DNA of 64,000 nt from Chitinophagaceae bacterium. Lineage in GTDB: Bacteria > Bacteroidota > Bacteroidia > Chitinophagales > Chitinophagaceae. The notes below the pieces were generated by a model that saw only the letters and a program-made list of their open reading frames with translations, was not told where the DNA came from and did not search any database. Of this stretch, positions 1 to 9,019 are shown piece by piece (positions within the stretch are counted from its first letter, which is position 1; the number at the start of each line of letters is the position of its first letter). The stretch spans positions 1 through 64,000 of the forward strand of contig JAHBTJ010000011.1 in assembly GCA_019638595.1 (NCBI GenBank), in the 5' to 3' direction. Position numbers and translations under genes: made by a program.

Positions 1-1
1 T

Positions 2-898
2 CCATGGCTGGTAGTGCTGATCGCCCTGCCCGATCCCGGTGCTGTTGTAAAGCAGGTAGGTCTGCAGCAACTGGCGTTATCTAACACCCTGTCTGTTTGC
101 TGGGGCATTGCCAATGTGTTATACCTTGTGTGTGTTGTAAAAATTGGCGCAGCGTTGACCGGCGCGGTGCTTTCTGCTGCCGGTCTGTGTGTCGGCGTTA
201 CCATCCCTATGATCTTAAAAGGCAGTGGCTTATTCAATCATGCGGCTGATATTTTTTCACCCGCAGGTATAGTCATTATAATAGGTTTGATCGCAATTAT
301 TATCGGCATTGTGTTTGTAAGCAAGGCGGGATTTGGCAGAGAAAAAGTATTGAAACAAAACAGCGACCGCCCTGGTTCCGGTTCGGGAAATTTTTTGCAG
401 GGTCTGCTGCTGGTTATTCTTGCTGGATTTCTTTCCAGCGGATTATCGCTCGCATTTGTTTACGGACAAGGTCCGGTTATTGAAGCCGCAAAAGCACAGG
501 GAGCATCGGACTTAACAGCCAACATTACCGTATGGGCATTTTGCGCTTTGGGCGGCGGTTTGGTAAATGTAGGATATGCGCTTTACCTGATGGCAAAACA
601 TCGCTCCTGGAAAAAGTTGTTTGAACGCAAAGACGAGTTATTGTATGGCTCGATCATAGGATTGCAATTTATCATAGCCGTCATTTTGTTAGGCAGGGGC
701 ATGTTACTATTGGGAGCATTGGGCGCTTCCATTGGATTTGCCATCCAGCAATCGTTGCAGGTAATTGGCAATCAACTGGTGGGTTTCTGGGGTGGTGAGT
801 GGAAAGGCGTGCATGGGTTACCAAGAAAAAATATGTACATAGCGATTACAGTAATACTGCTGGCAGTCGTGATCCTGGCTTACAGCAATACCCTGTAA
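2..898 (+). CDS. rhaT: L-rhamnose:H+ symporter RhaT, 5' truncated
   Basis: This inner-membrane permease is expected to import L-rhamnose with protons. About 298 residues with nine or so hydrophobic segments are visible. The reading frame stays open to the window edge, so the true start lies outside; compared with the usual length of about 340 residues, roughly 45 N-terminal residues are missing. The first visible residues (PWLVVLIALPDP) match the end of the second membrane helix of E. coli RhaT as I remember it. The C-terminal FWGGEWKG motif corresponds to the conserved KEW region near the last helix. A GTG at 14 could be taken for a start but would cut into that helix. The neighbouring AraC gene suggests this is the end of a rhamnose catabolic operon. 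Confidence 0.85.
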   Translation, partial: PWLVVLIALPDPGAVVKQVGLQQLALSNTLSVCWGIANVLYLVCVVKIGAALTGAVLSAAGLCVGVTIPMILKGSGLFNHAADIFSPAGIVIIIGLIAIIIGIVFVSKAGFGREKVLKQNSDRPGSGSGNFLQGLLLVILAGFLSSGLSLAFVYGQGPVIEAAKAQGASDLTANITVWAFCALGGGLVNVGYALYLMAKHRSWKKLFERKDELLYGSIIGLQFIIAVILLGRGMLLLGALGASIGFAIQQSLQVIGNQLVGFWGGEWKGVHGLPRKNMYIAITVILLAVVILAYSNTL

Positions 899-989
899 TA
901 TTTTAGAATATGATAGTGCACAACAATTTTTTTTAAATCGCTTCTCAAAAGCTTTTACTCTTTAAATTGAAGTGTAAAACAGCGTCCCA

Positions 990-1850
990 ATGCAACCGCG
1001 GCTTATCAAGATCAACGTTCGTGAAAAATCTTCTTTCAGCATTACAAGATATGTATGTGAAGAGGGGTTTCCCAGCATCTGGCATTTTCACGACGAGTAT
1101 GAGTTAACACAGGTGGTGCAAAGCTGTGGAACGAGGATGGTGGGCGACAGCATTGACCGTTACCTGGACGGAGACTTGGTACTGATTGGAAGAAACCTGC
1201 CACATGTGTGGCGCAGCGACGAAACAAAAGCCGTAAAGCGTGCGGAAAGCCTGGTGGTTCATTTTATGCGTGATTTCCTTGGTCCGTTGTTTTTTAAAAT
1301 TCCCGAAATGACAAAAGTGAACGTGTTACTGGAAAGGTCGCATCGTGGTATTTGTATTTCGGGCGAAACAAAGAAAATGGTGGCTCCGCTGATGTTAAAA
1401 ATGGAAAGACAGGAGCCGGCAGACCAGATAGTGACACTATTATCCATACTTAACCAATTGGCAAGATCGGAAGAACTTTCTGATTTATCCAGCGAGGGTT
1501 TTGCTAATTCAATTGATGAATTTGACTCTAATAGGCTCAACAAGGTGTATGAGTATGTTATGAATAACTTCCAGAAAAACATATGTTTTTCTACAGTTGC
1601 AGAGATCGCAAACCTCAGTCCTACATCATTTAGTAGATACTTTAAGAACAGAACCAGAAAATCCTTTACGCAATTTATAATAGAAGTGAAAATTGGGTAT
1701 GCCTGTAAGCTATTGATGAATGGAGACATGACTGTTACCCAGGTTTGTTATGAAAGTGGGTTCCAGAATCTTTCCAATTTTAATGAGCAATTTAAAAGCA
1801 TCACGAAGCTTACACCCAAAAAATACCAGTCGTTACATGCAAGGAGTTGA
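990..1850 (+). CDS. AraC-family transcriptional regulator (cupin plus HTH)
   Basis: This is a cytoplasmic DNA-binding regulator of 286 residues, the normal AraC length. The N-terminal half carries a cupin-like sensing domain with HFHDEYEL near residues 33-40 and IGRNLPHVW further on. The C-terminal residues of about 185-283 form the double helix-turn-helix, ending in the typical GFQNLSNFNEQFKS and TPKKYQ signature. It follows the rhamnose symporter by 91 bp. Bacteroides rhamnose operons are controlled by an adjacent AraC-type regulator (RhaR), so a similar role is a fair inference, but the ligand cannot be read from the sequence. It could instead control the glycan locus downstream. Confidence 0.85.
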   Translation: MQPRLIKINVREKSSFSITRYVCEEGFPSIWHFHDEYELTQVVQSCGTRMVGDSIDRYLDGDLVLIGRNLPHVWRSDETKAVKRAESLVVHFMRDFLGPLFFKIPEMTKVNVLLERSHRGICISGETKKMVAPLMLKMERQEPADQIVTLLSILNQLARSEELSDLSSEGFANSIDEFDSNRLNKVYEYVMNNFQKNICFSTVAEIANLSPTSFSRYFKNRTRKSFTQFIIEVKIGYACKLLMNGDMTVTQVCYESGFQNLSNFNEQFKSITKLTPKKYQSLHARS

Positions 1851-1962
1851 AATAAAGATTGTTACATGGAAATAATAAATGCCTGTTTGTAGATATTTAG
1901 CGTAGAACAATTTTGAAAGCGATTGTATTTTCAATAAATTCGTTGTGTACTAACTGTTTTAC

Positions 1963-2553
1963 TTGCCATTGTACAATGAATATAATGATGCTGATCTGGC
2001 TGCTCTGATTGCTTCCGGAGACCAGTTGGCGTTTACCGTTTTGGTGGAACGCTATACCTCTGTTATATACGGGCATTTGGTCTCCTATCTTAAAAATGGG
2101 CAGGAAGCAGAGGATATAACACAGGATATATTTATTACACTCTGGAAAAACCGGCAACAACTCCCCGGCATACTCAATCTTTCAGCGTATTTATCTGCTA
2201 CAACAAGAAATCGCGCAAATAACGCCTTTCGTAATAAATTAAATACATTGGCGGAACCCCCGGCAGACACAATTGAAAGTGTTCTGGTTACGCCGTCCGA
2301 TCATCTTGAATACCGGGAACTTTATAATGTCCTGATGTCTGGTATAGCCGAACTTCCTCCCAGGCGTAAGCAGGTTTTCACCATGAGCCGTATAACCGGG
2401 TTGAGTTATGATGAGATCGCTGTTTCGCTTGGAATTTCCAGGAGCGCTGTTAAACAACATATCATCGAAGCAATGCTTTTTCTCAGGAAGCATCTTAAAA
2501 GCCGTATGGAAATGGCCGTGCCCATATTCATTATCTTTTTTTCTGCTAAATAA
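1963..2553 (+). CDS. ECF RNA polymerase sigma factor
   Basis: This is a sigma-70 family ECF factor of 196 residues. Region 2 lies at about residues 25-90 and includes the EDITQDIFITLWKN motif. Region 4 lies at about 133-185 and includes LPPRRKQVF and a helix-turn-helix around SYDEIAVSLGISRSAV. No ATG exists near the start: the frame is closed by TAA at 1951, so translation must begin at TTG 1963, TTG 1969 or CTG 1954. Together with the FecR gene 53 bp downstream and the STN-bearing SusC it forms the usual trans-envelope signalling set. The sigma factor is expected to be released when substrate occupies SusC and then to drive expression of the locus. Confidence 0.88.
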   Translation: MPLYNEYNDADLAALIASGDQLAFTVLVERYTSVIYGHLVSYLKNGQEAEDITQDIFITLWKNRQQLPGILNLSAYLSATTRNRANNAFRNKLNTLAEPPADTIESVLVTPSDHLEYRELYNVLMSGIAELPPRRKQVFTMSRITGLSYDEIAVSLGISRSAVKQHIIEAMLFLRKHLKSRMEMAVPIFIIFFSAK

Positions 2554-2606
2554 TTTTTTGTTGAGACCTGGCCTGTTCTTGTCAGCGTGTGTCTTATTCA
2601 GGTGAT

Positions 2607-3851
2607 ATGGATAAAACACTTGAATTTTATATTGACCGTTATCTTTCCGGGACTATTTCAGCAACTGAATGGCGGGAGTTACAGGAATTGATGAAAGATC
2701 CGGCTACGCAACGGCAACTCAACCAGTTGATGGATCGTCAATTGGCCGAAAGGGCTGCTGCTAACCCTTCCTACCCGGAAGTAGTGAACCGGGTTAAGGC
2801 TGCTGTTGCAAATGAGATAAGTAGTACAGGTGATCCGGGAATGTTGGCTTCGATGACTAATGACAAAAAAAGACGTAGTTTTTTGAATAGCCACTGGTTC
2901 CGCTATGCCGCAGCTATCCTGGTTGTAATGATCTTATCTGTTACCTATTATTTATTGTTTGATAATGGAAAGCAAAATGCCATACAGCAAACAGCAATAG
3001 TACAACAAGAGGAAATTACAGATATAGCTCCCGGAGGTGAAAAGGCGCTGCTTACATTATCGGACGGAACTACCATTGTGTTAGACAGCGCTTCCAATGG
3101 AATGCTGGCAAGCCAGGGCAGTACACAGGTTGTTAAGCTTGCCAACGGCAGTATCGTATATCACGCCCAGGGAACAACAAAGTCGTCCGAAATTCTAACC
3201 AACACCATGAGTACTCCGAGGGGAGGTAAATATCACCTTATTTTGCCGGATGGAACAGGTGTATGGCTGAATGCAGCTTCTTCTATTACCTACCCAACGG
3301 TTTTCACCGGAGATACGCGGCAGGTAAGCATAAAGGGAGAAGTTTATTTTGAAGTAGTAAAAAACCCCCGGATCCCGTTTGTTGTAACACTTGATCATTC
3401 AAGACGGATAGAAGTAACCGGAACTTCATTCAATATAAACGCCTATCCCGACGAGCCACAATGTAAAACCACTTTGCTGGAAGGGGTAGTGAAGGTACAT
3501 GCCGGAGGAAGCGTTAAGCAATTAATACCAGGGCAGCAGGCGCAAACTGTAATGAGCGACATGCAGAGTGTTGTAACTGTTACGGATCATGTTAACCTTG
3601 AGCAGGTAATGGCATGGAAAAACGGTGCGTTCAGCTTTAAAAATGCCGGTATTTATGAGGTGATGCGGCAAGTGTCGAGATGGTATGACCTGGATATTGA
3701 ATATCGTGGCTTTACATCTAAAACCGCTGAGGGACCGCACTTTAGCGGTGATATAGGTATGGATCTGAACTTGTCTGCCATACTGCGTGTGCTTGAAAAA
3801 AGCCAGGTGCGCTTCAGGCTCGAAGAAAAAAAGTTAATTGTTATGCCTTAA
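2607..3851 (+). CDS. FecR-family anti-sigma regulator
   Basis: This is an inner-membrane anti-sigma factor of 414 residues. The cytoplasmic N-terminus (about 1-95) should bind the ECF factor. One membrane helix follows (WFRYAAAILVVMILSVTYYL, near 97-118). The periplasmic FecR domain has the STPRGGKYHLILPDGTGVWL motif and is followed by a C-terminal domain ending in a short secretin/TonB-like fold that can meet the SusC STN domain. A GTG 18 bp upstream is also in frame, but the ATG at 2607 gives the usual N-terminus. It lies between the sigma and SusC genes and presumably relays the occupied-receptor signal. Confidence 0.88.
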   Translation: MDKTLEFYIDRYLSGTISATEWRELQELMKDPATQRQLNQLMDRQLAERAAANPSYPEVVNRVKAAVANEISSTGDPGMLASMTNDKKRRSFLNSHWFRYAAAILVVMILSVTYYLLFDNGKQNAIQQTAIVQQEEITDIAPGGEKALLTLSDGTTIVLDSASNGMLASQGSTQVVKLANGSIVYHAQGTTKSSEILTNTMSTPRGGKYHLILPDGTGVWLNAASSITYPTVFTGDTRQVSIKGEVYFEVVKNPRIPFVVTLDHSRRIEVTGTSFNINAYPDEPQCKTTLLEGVVKVHAGGSVKQLIPGQQAQTVMSDMQSVVTVTDHVNLEQVMAWKNGAFSFKNAGIYEVMRQVSRWYDLDIEYRGFTSKTAEGPHFSGDIGMDLNLSAILRVLEKSQVRFRLEEKKLIVMP

Positions 3852-3942
3852 ACTTTTAATAATTGTTATGCCATGAAAATTTTACAATTACTTCATCATC
3901 CCCCTTAAACAACCATCAGTTCGCACTGTTATCAACAAAAAA

Positions 3943-3967
3943 CCGTTCCGGGTTGCGACCGGAACGG
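3943..3967. promoter_or_regulatory. 9-bp stem-loop in the FecR-SusC gap
   Basis: CCGTTCCGG and CCGGAACGG are separated by a 7-nt loop (GTTGCGA). On the - strand the stem is followed by a run of T residues and would resemble a terminator, yet no - strand gene ends here. On + it would lie in the untranslated leader of the SusC transcript. It may be a processing or attenuation structure that separates regulator and receptor expression. Confidence 0.5.
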
Positions 3968-4012
3968 CAGGTATGTTGAGTTAACAGCATTACGATCAGC
4001 AAACAACTGCTT

Positions 4013-4027
4013 CCGAATAGTATTCGG
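4013..4027. promoter_or_regulatory. Perfect palindrome upstream of SusC
   Basis: CCGAATA, one central G, then TATTCGG form a perfect 15-bp palindrome ending 31 bp before the SusC start codon. It could be an operator or a small leader hairpin. No Bacteroidota promoter consensus was found convincingly next to it. Confidence 0.4.
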
Positions 4028-4058
4028 GGTAAATCATTAACCCAAACAAGTTAAAGAT

Positions 4059-7000
4059 ATGAAATTATGCGCATGCCCCAAAGCAGCTACAAGGCGGGTA
4101 TTGACTAAACAACTGCTTGTCATGAAACTGACGCTTGTATTGTTATTAGGATTTTTATTAAACGCCAGAGGCAATGGCTTTTCTCAAACCATTACCTGGT
4201 CGGCAAAGAATGTACCGCTTGAAAAAGTGTTTCCTGTTATTAAAAAGCAAACAGGATACCTGGTATTTTATAACGAAGATCTGCTGGATGATGCCAGGAG
4301 GGTCACGATCAATGTAAAAAATGAGGACCTGGAAACCGTGCTGCGGCTGATTTTCAGGGATCAGCCACTGGATTATTTCATTGAAAACAAAACCATTGTA
4401 ATTACAAGAAAGACCCATTCACCGGAAGCCAAAGTGCCCAAACTAACACAGGCGGATACCACAAGAGAAGTAAGAGGAACGGTACACAACGAAAAGGGGG
4501 AACCGCTATCAGGAGCTTCGATAGTGGTAACAGGTACTTCAACCGGCTCTTCTGCCGACGCCGCCGGAAATTTTGTTTTGCGTGTGCCTGATAGCCGGAA
4601 TGAACTTACCATTTCTTTTATCGGGTACGGCAGCCTGCAGGTAACCATTGGTGCATCCAACCGTGTAGCGGCTGTGCTACAGGAGGCTGCTTCCAGTGTA
4701 GATGATATTGTAGTGGTGGGTTACGGGTCGGTTAAGAAAAGTGATCTTACCGGGGCCGTTTCTTCTATCAGTAAAAAGGATATCGGCGACCGGCAGGTGT
4801 CTGATCTTGCCTCTTTGATACAGGGAAGAGCTGCAGGGGTAGATGTTTCGCAGGGAACCATCCGTATACGGGGTATAACAACCTTTAATAATTCTGATCC
4901 ACTGGTGGTGATAGACGGTTTTATCGGGGGGAATCTCTCTACGGTAAATCCCAATGACATTGAGAATATCGAGATCCTGAAAGATGCTTCTTCAACCGCT
5001 ATTTACGGTTCGCGTGGTGCTAACGGTGTTATTCTGGTAACTACCCGTTCAGGAAAAAAGGGTCCCATGAAACTCAACCTGAGTTATTACGAAGGTATTT
5101 CAACGGTGCCTAAAAAACTGGAACTGATGAATGCAGACCAGTATACAGATTATGTCCTGGACATTTTAGCGAACTCCAGTATTGCTCCTACTGAAAAATT
5201 GTTGTCGGGCGAAACCCGTACAGACAGGACCAACTGGCAGGACGAGGTTTTCAGGACCAGTCGCAACAGGGAGTTAAATGCAGATTTTTCCGGGGGGTCA
5301 GAAAACGCCAGCTATTTTGTAGGTATGGGCTACCGGCACAACGAAAACCCCACCTATCGGGGTATGCAGGAAGATAATTTTTACTTCCGCAATAAAAACA
5401 CTTTCACCATTAAAAAATGGTTCAGGCTCGGAAATAATTTTGCTTTTTCATATAATAATTTCAGGGGTGGCGGAGAATATGGTAACCCCGGGAACCTGGA
5501 TCATACCTTGAACGCGCCACAATATTTCCCTATCAGGGATGAGAATGGAAACTACTCCAAATCCAGCCGTACCATAGACATTGTTGAAATGTCGAATCCC
5601 TTCACCACTGCCGATAATAATCATGTGCAGGGAAACAGGATCAATTACCAGGCCGCTTTATGGGCAGAAGTAGAGCCTGTAAAAGGATTGACCTATAAAA
5701 TACAGGCAGGTGTGAGCGGTGATTTTGGCAGAACCCAGCTTTGGAATGATTCTTATACCGGTGGCATAGCAGGGGAGGCAACATTACCAACGCGGCTTCG
5801 CAAATACACCAGCTATGGTTTTGCTCCTTTAATAGAACAATACATTACGTACAAAAATACAATTGGCAAGCACGATTTTTCTGCCATGGTGGGTAATACC
5901 TGGCAGAACGGAGCGCGGAGTGGCAGCATAGGCGTATTTGGAGAAGGGCTTGACCTGGCTATACAAAACGTATTGACGGCACCCACCAATGTTGTTACAG
6001 AAGACAGGATCGGCAAATATGCGTATCTCTCTTATTTCGGTCGTATCAATTACCAGTTTGCAGATAAATACCTTGCCACCATTAATGTTCGTACCGATGG
6101 CTCACCCCGTTTTGCACCCGGTAACCGCTGGGGTACTTTTCCTTCGGTAGCGCTGGCGTGGAAAATGCATGAGGAAGGATTTATCCGTTCACTGAATGTT
6201 TTTGACCAGTTAAAGTTCAGGATAGGCTGGGGAAAATCGGGCAACGATGCGATCGGGGATTTCAGGTACCTGTCGCAGGTGTATACGTTGAACGTATATT
6301 ATCCCTTTGGTGATGATGGGAGGCGCGTGAACGGCGCTACAGTGATCAACAATGCCTCGTCCGGTATACGGTGGGAATCTACCGAAACAAGATCTGTTGG
6401 ATTGGATATGGCTTTTTTGAGCAACAGGCTCAGTATTACAGCCGATTATTACAGCAAGCTTACCAGTGATATTTTATATGAAGTGCCACAACCTGTTTCA
6501 CTGGGGTATGGCGATAGTGGTGGTAGTGGCAGCGCCGTTGTAAATGCTGCCAGTATGGAAAACAAAGGAGTAGAGCTGCAGGCTGGCTGGCGTTCCGGTA
6601 TAGGAGAGGTTACCTATTCGGTGAATGCTAATTATACCTATAATCATAATAAGGTAACATCACTGGGCGATGGGTCGTACCTGGATGGAGTGAACAGAAC
6701 AGATATAGGCAACCCGGTTGGATATTTCTACGGGTTTATAGCCGATGGCATATTTATGACGCAAAAAGAACTGGACGATGCGAATGCCGCTGCACAGGCA
6801 AAAGGATTTTCTGAATATCAACTGGGCACTACACGTCCCGGGGATGTGAGGTTTGTAGATGTAAATGGTGACGGGCGTGTGAACAACGACGATCGCACGC
6901 GCCTGGGCAGCCCCCATCCAACGCATATGTATGGTGTAAACCTGGGTCTTGGCTGGAAAGGGTTTGATTTCAATGTATTTCTGCAGGGAATAGCCGGTTC

Positions 7001-7418
7001 GAGCATTTACGATGGTAATTATCATCGTATAAGAGGAGGGATCCTCGTGTTAAATCAAAGCACATATGTATTAGACCGCTGGAGAAGCGAAGCTGAACCT
7101 GGTAATGGCATTGTTCCGCGCGCCGTAATAGGCGATCCCGCGCAAAATACCAGGGCATCAACACTGAGGCTGGTAAGTGGCAATTACGCCAAGATCAGGC
7201 AAATGTCGTTGGGTTATTCACTCCCTGCTGCCACCTGCCGCAAAATAGGCATTGATAAAATAAGAGTATATGTAAGCGCCTATAACTATTTCACCTTTAG
7301 CAGTTATCGCAATTACGATCCCGAAGTAGGTGGAGGTAACCTGTCACGCGGCATAGATAATGGCAATACCTGGCCAAGGCCCAGGATGCTCATGTTTGGT
7401 TTCCAGGTGAATTTATAA
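4059..7418 (+). CDS. SusC/RagA TonB-dependent receptor with STN domain
   Basis: This is an outer-membrane TonB-dependent glycan importer of 1119 residues. It has a long N-terminus with a second Met (MKLTLVLLLGFLL) at the real signal-peptide core, a layout also seen in the other STN-SusC of this window. The STN domain spans about 47-118, a carboxypeptidase-D-like domain about 139-198 (VRGTVHNEKGEPLSGASI) and the plug about 213-335 (DDIVVVGYGSVKKSDLTGAVSSI, IRIRG, ILKDASSTAIYGSRGANGV). The beta-barrel follows and ends in an aromatic-rich strand (RMLMFGFQVNL). The plug is slightly short before IRIRG. The STN domain agrees with control by the upstream FecR/ECF pair. It forms a complex with the SusD lipoprotein encoded 17 bp downstream. 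Confidence 0.95.
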   Translation: MKLCACPKAATRRVLTKQLLVMKLTLVLLLGFLLNARGNGFSQTITWSAKNVPLEKVFPVIKKQTGYLVFYNEDLLDDARRVTINVKNEDLETVLRLIFRDQPLDYFIENKTIVITRKTHSPEAKVPKLTQADTTREVRGTVHNEKGEPLSGASIVVTGTSTGSSADAAGNFVLRVPDSRNELTISFIGYGSLQVTIGASNRVAAVLQEAASSVDDIVVVGYGSVKKSDLTGAVSSISKKDIGDRQVSDLASLIQGRAAGVDVSQGTIRIRGITTFNNSDPLVVIDGFIGGNLSTVNPNDIENIEILKDASSTAIYGSRGANGVILVTTRSGKKGPMKLNLSYYEGISTVPKKLELMNADQYTDYVLDILANSSIAPTEKLLSGETRTDRTNWQDEVFRTSRNRELNADFSGGSENASYFVGMGYRHNENPTYRGMQEDNFYFRNKNTFTIKKWFRLGNNFAFSYNNFRGGGEYGNPGNLDHTLNAPQYFPIRDENGNYSKSSRTIDIVEMSNPFTTADNNHVQGNRINYQAALWAEVEPVKGLTYKIQAGVSGDFGRTQLWNDSYTGGIAGEATLPTRLRKYTSYGFAPLIEQYITYKNTIGKHDFSAMVGNTWQNGARSGSIGVFGEGLDLAIQNVLTAPTNVVTEDRIGKYAYLSYFGRINYQFADKYLATINVRTDGSPRFAPGNRWGTFPSVALAWKMHEEGFIRSLNVFDQLKFRIGWGKSGNDAIGDFRYLSQVYTLNVYYPFGDDGRRVNGATVINNASSGIRWESTETRSVGLDMAFLSNRLSITADYYSKLTSDILYEVPQPVSLGYGDSGGSGSAVVNAASMENKGVELQAGWRSGIGEVTYSVNANYTYNHNKVTSLGDGSYLDGVNRTDIGNPVGYFYGFIADGIFMTQKELDDANAAAQAKGFSEYQLGTTRPGDVRFVDVNGDGRVNNDDRTRLGSPHPTHMYGVNLGLGWKGFDFNVFLQGIAGSSIYDGNYHRIRGGILVLNQSTYVLDRWRSEAEPGNGIVPRAVIGDPAQNTRASTLRLVSGNYAKIRQMSLGYSLPAATCRKIGIDKIRVYVSAYNYFTFSSYRNYDPEVGGGNLSRGIDNGNTWPRPRMLMFGFQVNL

Positions 7419-7435
7419 TTATCAAAACCCGAATC

Positions 7436-8998
7436 ATGAAAAAATTAATGGATTATAATTACATAAAACTCATCCTGCTGTTAGCAGGATATGTGGCGAT
7501 GGGCGCATGTAATAAAGATATTCTGAATTATGCCGATCCCAACAGTAAGAATACGGATACCTATTTCAATACGCCCGATGAAATAGAAGCCGGTGCTATC
7601 GGTGTGTACTCCTCTTTTTTTCATAACAGCGCTTTTGCCTGGCAGTTGCCCGAAGTATTCGATGGGTTGGCCAATGAATACGATGGCAGGCCCCCTTCAG
7701 CCAACGAGCCCGAGATAGTTGCTATTTGGCGGTACGAACATAATAATGCTACCACTCCTATCAGGTCGTACTGGCGCCTGCTGTACAGGATGGTGCTCAG
7801 GGCCAATCTTGTTTTATACAAGGCTGGTCAATACCAGGATGCCAATGCTGCAAATGAAAAAGTGAGTCATGCCATGGGCGATGCTTATTTTTTGCGCGGT
7901 TGGGCATATAGTCAATTGGCTTTTCATTGGGGAAGTGTGCCATTGCGTACAGATTATGTAGTAGAAGGCAATGGAGATCTGCCGAGGTCTCCGGCAACGG
8001 AAATATGGGCGCAGGCGGAATCTGATCTCAAAAATGCCCAGTCGTTACTCCCCGACAGTTGGAGCGATGACTTCCTGGGACGCGCTACCAAAGGAGCCGC
8101 TTCAGGCTTTTTGGGAAAGCTGTACCTCTACAATCAAAAATACAGTGAGGCAGATGCAGAGTTTGAAAAAATGAAAGGGAAATACAGCCTGCTTCCCGGC
8201 AACAGGTGGGACGACAACTTTGGAGAAACCAATGAAAACAATGAGGAAAGCGTATTTGAGATACAGTTTTTCCATTATCCCGGCACCAATGTGTTTTATA
8301 TGTTCGGCGATCCTGAAACGAGCGATAATCCCGGCAGGCAGAACGCGCATGCGCAATTGTATAGCTGGACAGACTGGGCAAACTGGGCGTTCCAGCCCAG
8401 GCGGGTGGCAGACTTTCAATACAATGATGAAGATGGGCATGCTTTTACAGACCCGAGAGCGGCGCTTACTTTTTATGGCGGTACTATAGGCGATCAAACC
8501 TGGTGCGATCATTGTCCTGAAGGTATAAAAGCATATGATTTTGCTACTAACGGCTACTGGTACCGCAAATTCACCAATAAGGAATACAAGCCCTCTGAAA
8601 ATGGTGTACAAACCGGCAATAACATACGCCTGATGCGATACGCGGATGTATTGCTGATGCGCGCTGAATGCCGGATCAAAATGGGAAATGTGGGTGCGGG
8701 CATTGATTATGTAAATGAAGTGCGGGAACGTATAGGAGCGTTCCCATACGAAGATACCTATACTCCCGACCAGGCATTTGAATTATTAAAACGCGAGCGG
8801 CAACTGGAATTTATGGGAGAACAGATCCGGTACAATGACCTGAAGCGCTGGGGTATTTTAAAGGAAACCATGAATGTTGAACTGCAGGCATTGTTTGGAA
8901 CTTCCAATGTACAGGATAAGCATTATTTTTTCCCCATTCCGCAGATAGAGCTCGATACCAACAGGGATTTTGGACCGGTAGATAACAACTGGAACTGA
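7436..8998 (+). CDS. SusD/RagB outer-membrane lipoprotein
   Basis: This is a surface-exposed glycan-binding lipoprotein of 520 residues that caps the partner SusC. The N-terminus has a lipobox ending in Cys25 (VAMGAC). The SusD-like domain has tetratricopeptide-type helices (DAYFLRGWAYSQLAFHWGSVPL near residue 150), and the C-terminal RagB/SusD segment carries the conserved EQIRYNDLKRWGIL. It starts 17 bp after SusC and is followed 21 bp later by the first DUF4038 enzyme, so all are probably co-transcribed. The ligand is unknown; the downstream enzymes suggest a pectic side chain. Confidence 0.94.
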   Translation: MKKLMDYNYIKLILLLAGYVAMGACNKDILNYADPNSKNTDTYFNTPDEIEAGAIGVYSSFFHNSAFAWQLPEVFDGLANEYDGRPPSANEPEIVAIWRYEHNNATTPIRSYWRLLYRMVLRANLVLYKAGQYQDANAANEKVSHAMGDAYFLRGWAYSQLAFHWGSVPLRTDYVVEGNGDLPRSPATEIWAQAESDLKNAQSLLPDSWSDDFLGRATKGAASGFLGKLYLYNQKYSEADAEFEKMKGKYSLLPGNRWDDNFGETNENNEESVFEIQFFHYPGTNVFYMFGDPETSDNPGRQNAHAQLYSWTDWANWAFQPRRVADFQYNDEDGHAFTDPRAALTFYGGTIGDQTWCDHCPEGIKAYDFATNGYWYRKFTNKEYKPSENGVQTGNNIRLMRYADVLLMRAECRIKMGNVGAGIDYVNEVRERIGAFPYEDTYTPDQAFELLKRERQLEFMGEQIRYNDLKRWGILKETMNVELQALFGTSNVQDKHYFFPIPQIELDTNRDFGPVDNNWN

Positions 8999-9019
8999 AC
9001 AGCCGGCAATTATAATTTT

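Noticed and set aside
14-898. Complete RhaT starting at GTG 14
   Set aside because: The frame continues upstream of the GTG and residues there match the family, so the gene is cut by the window edge.
1259-1729. 156-codon open frame on - inside the AraC gene
   Set aside because: Antisense to a clear AraC regulator and without any recognised motif.
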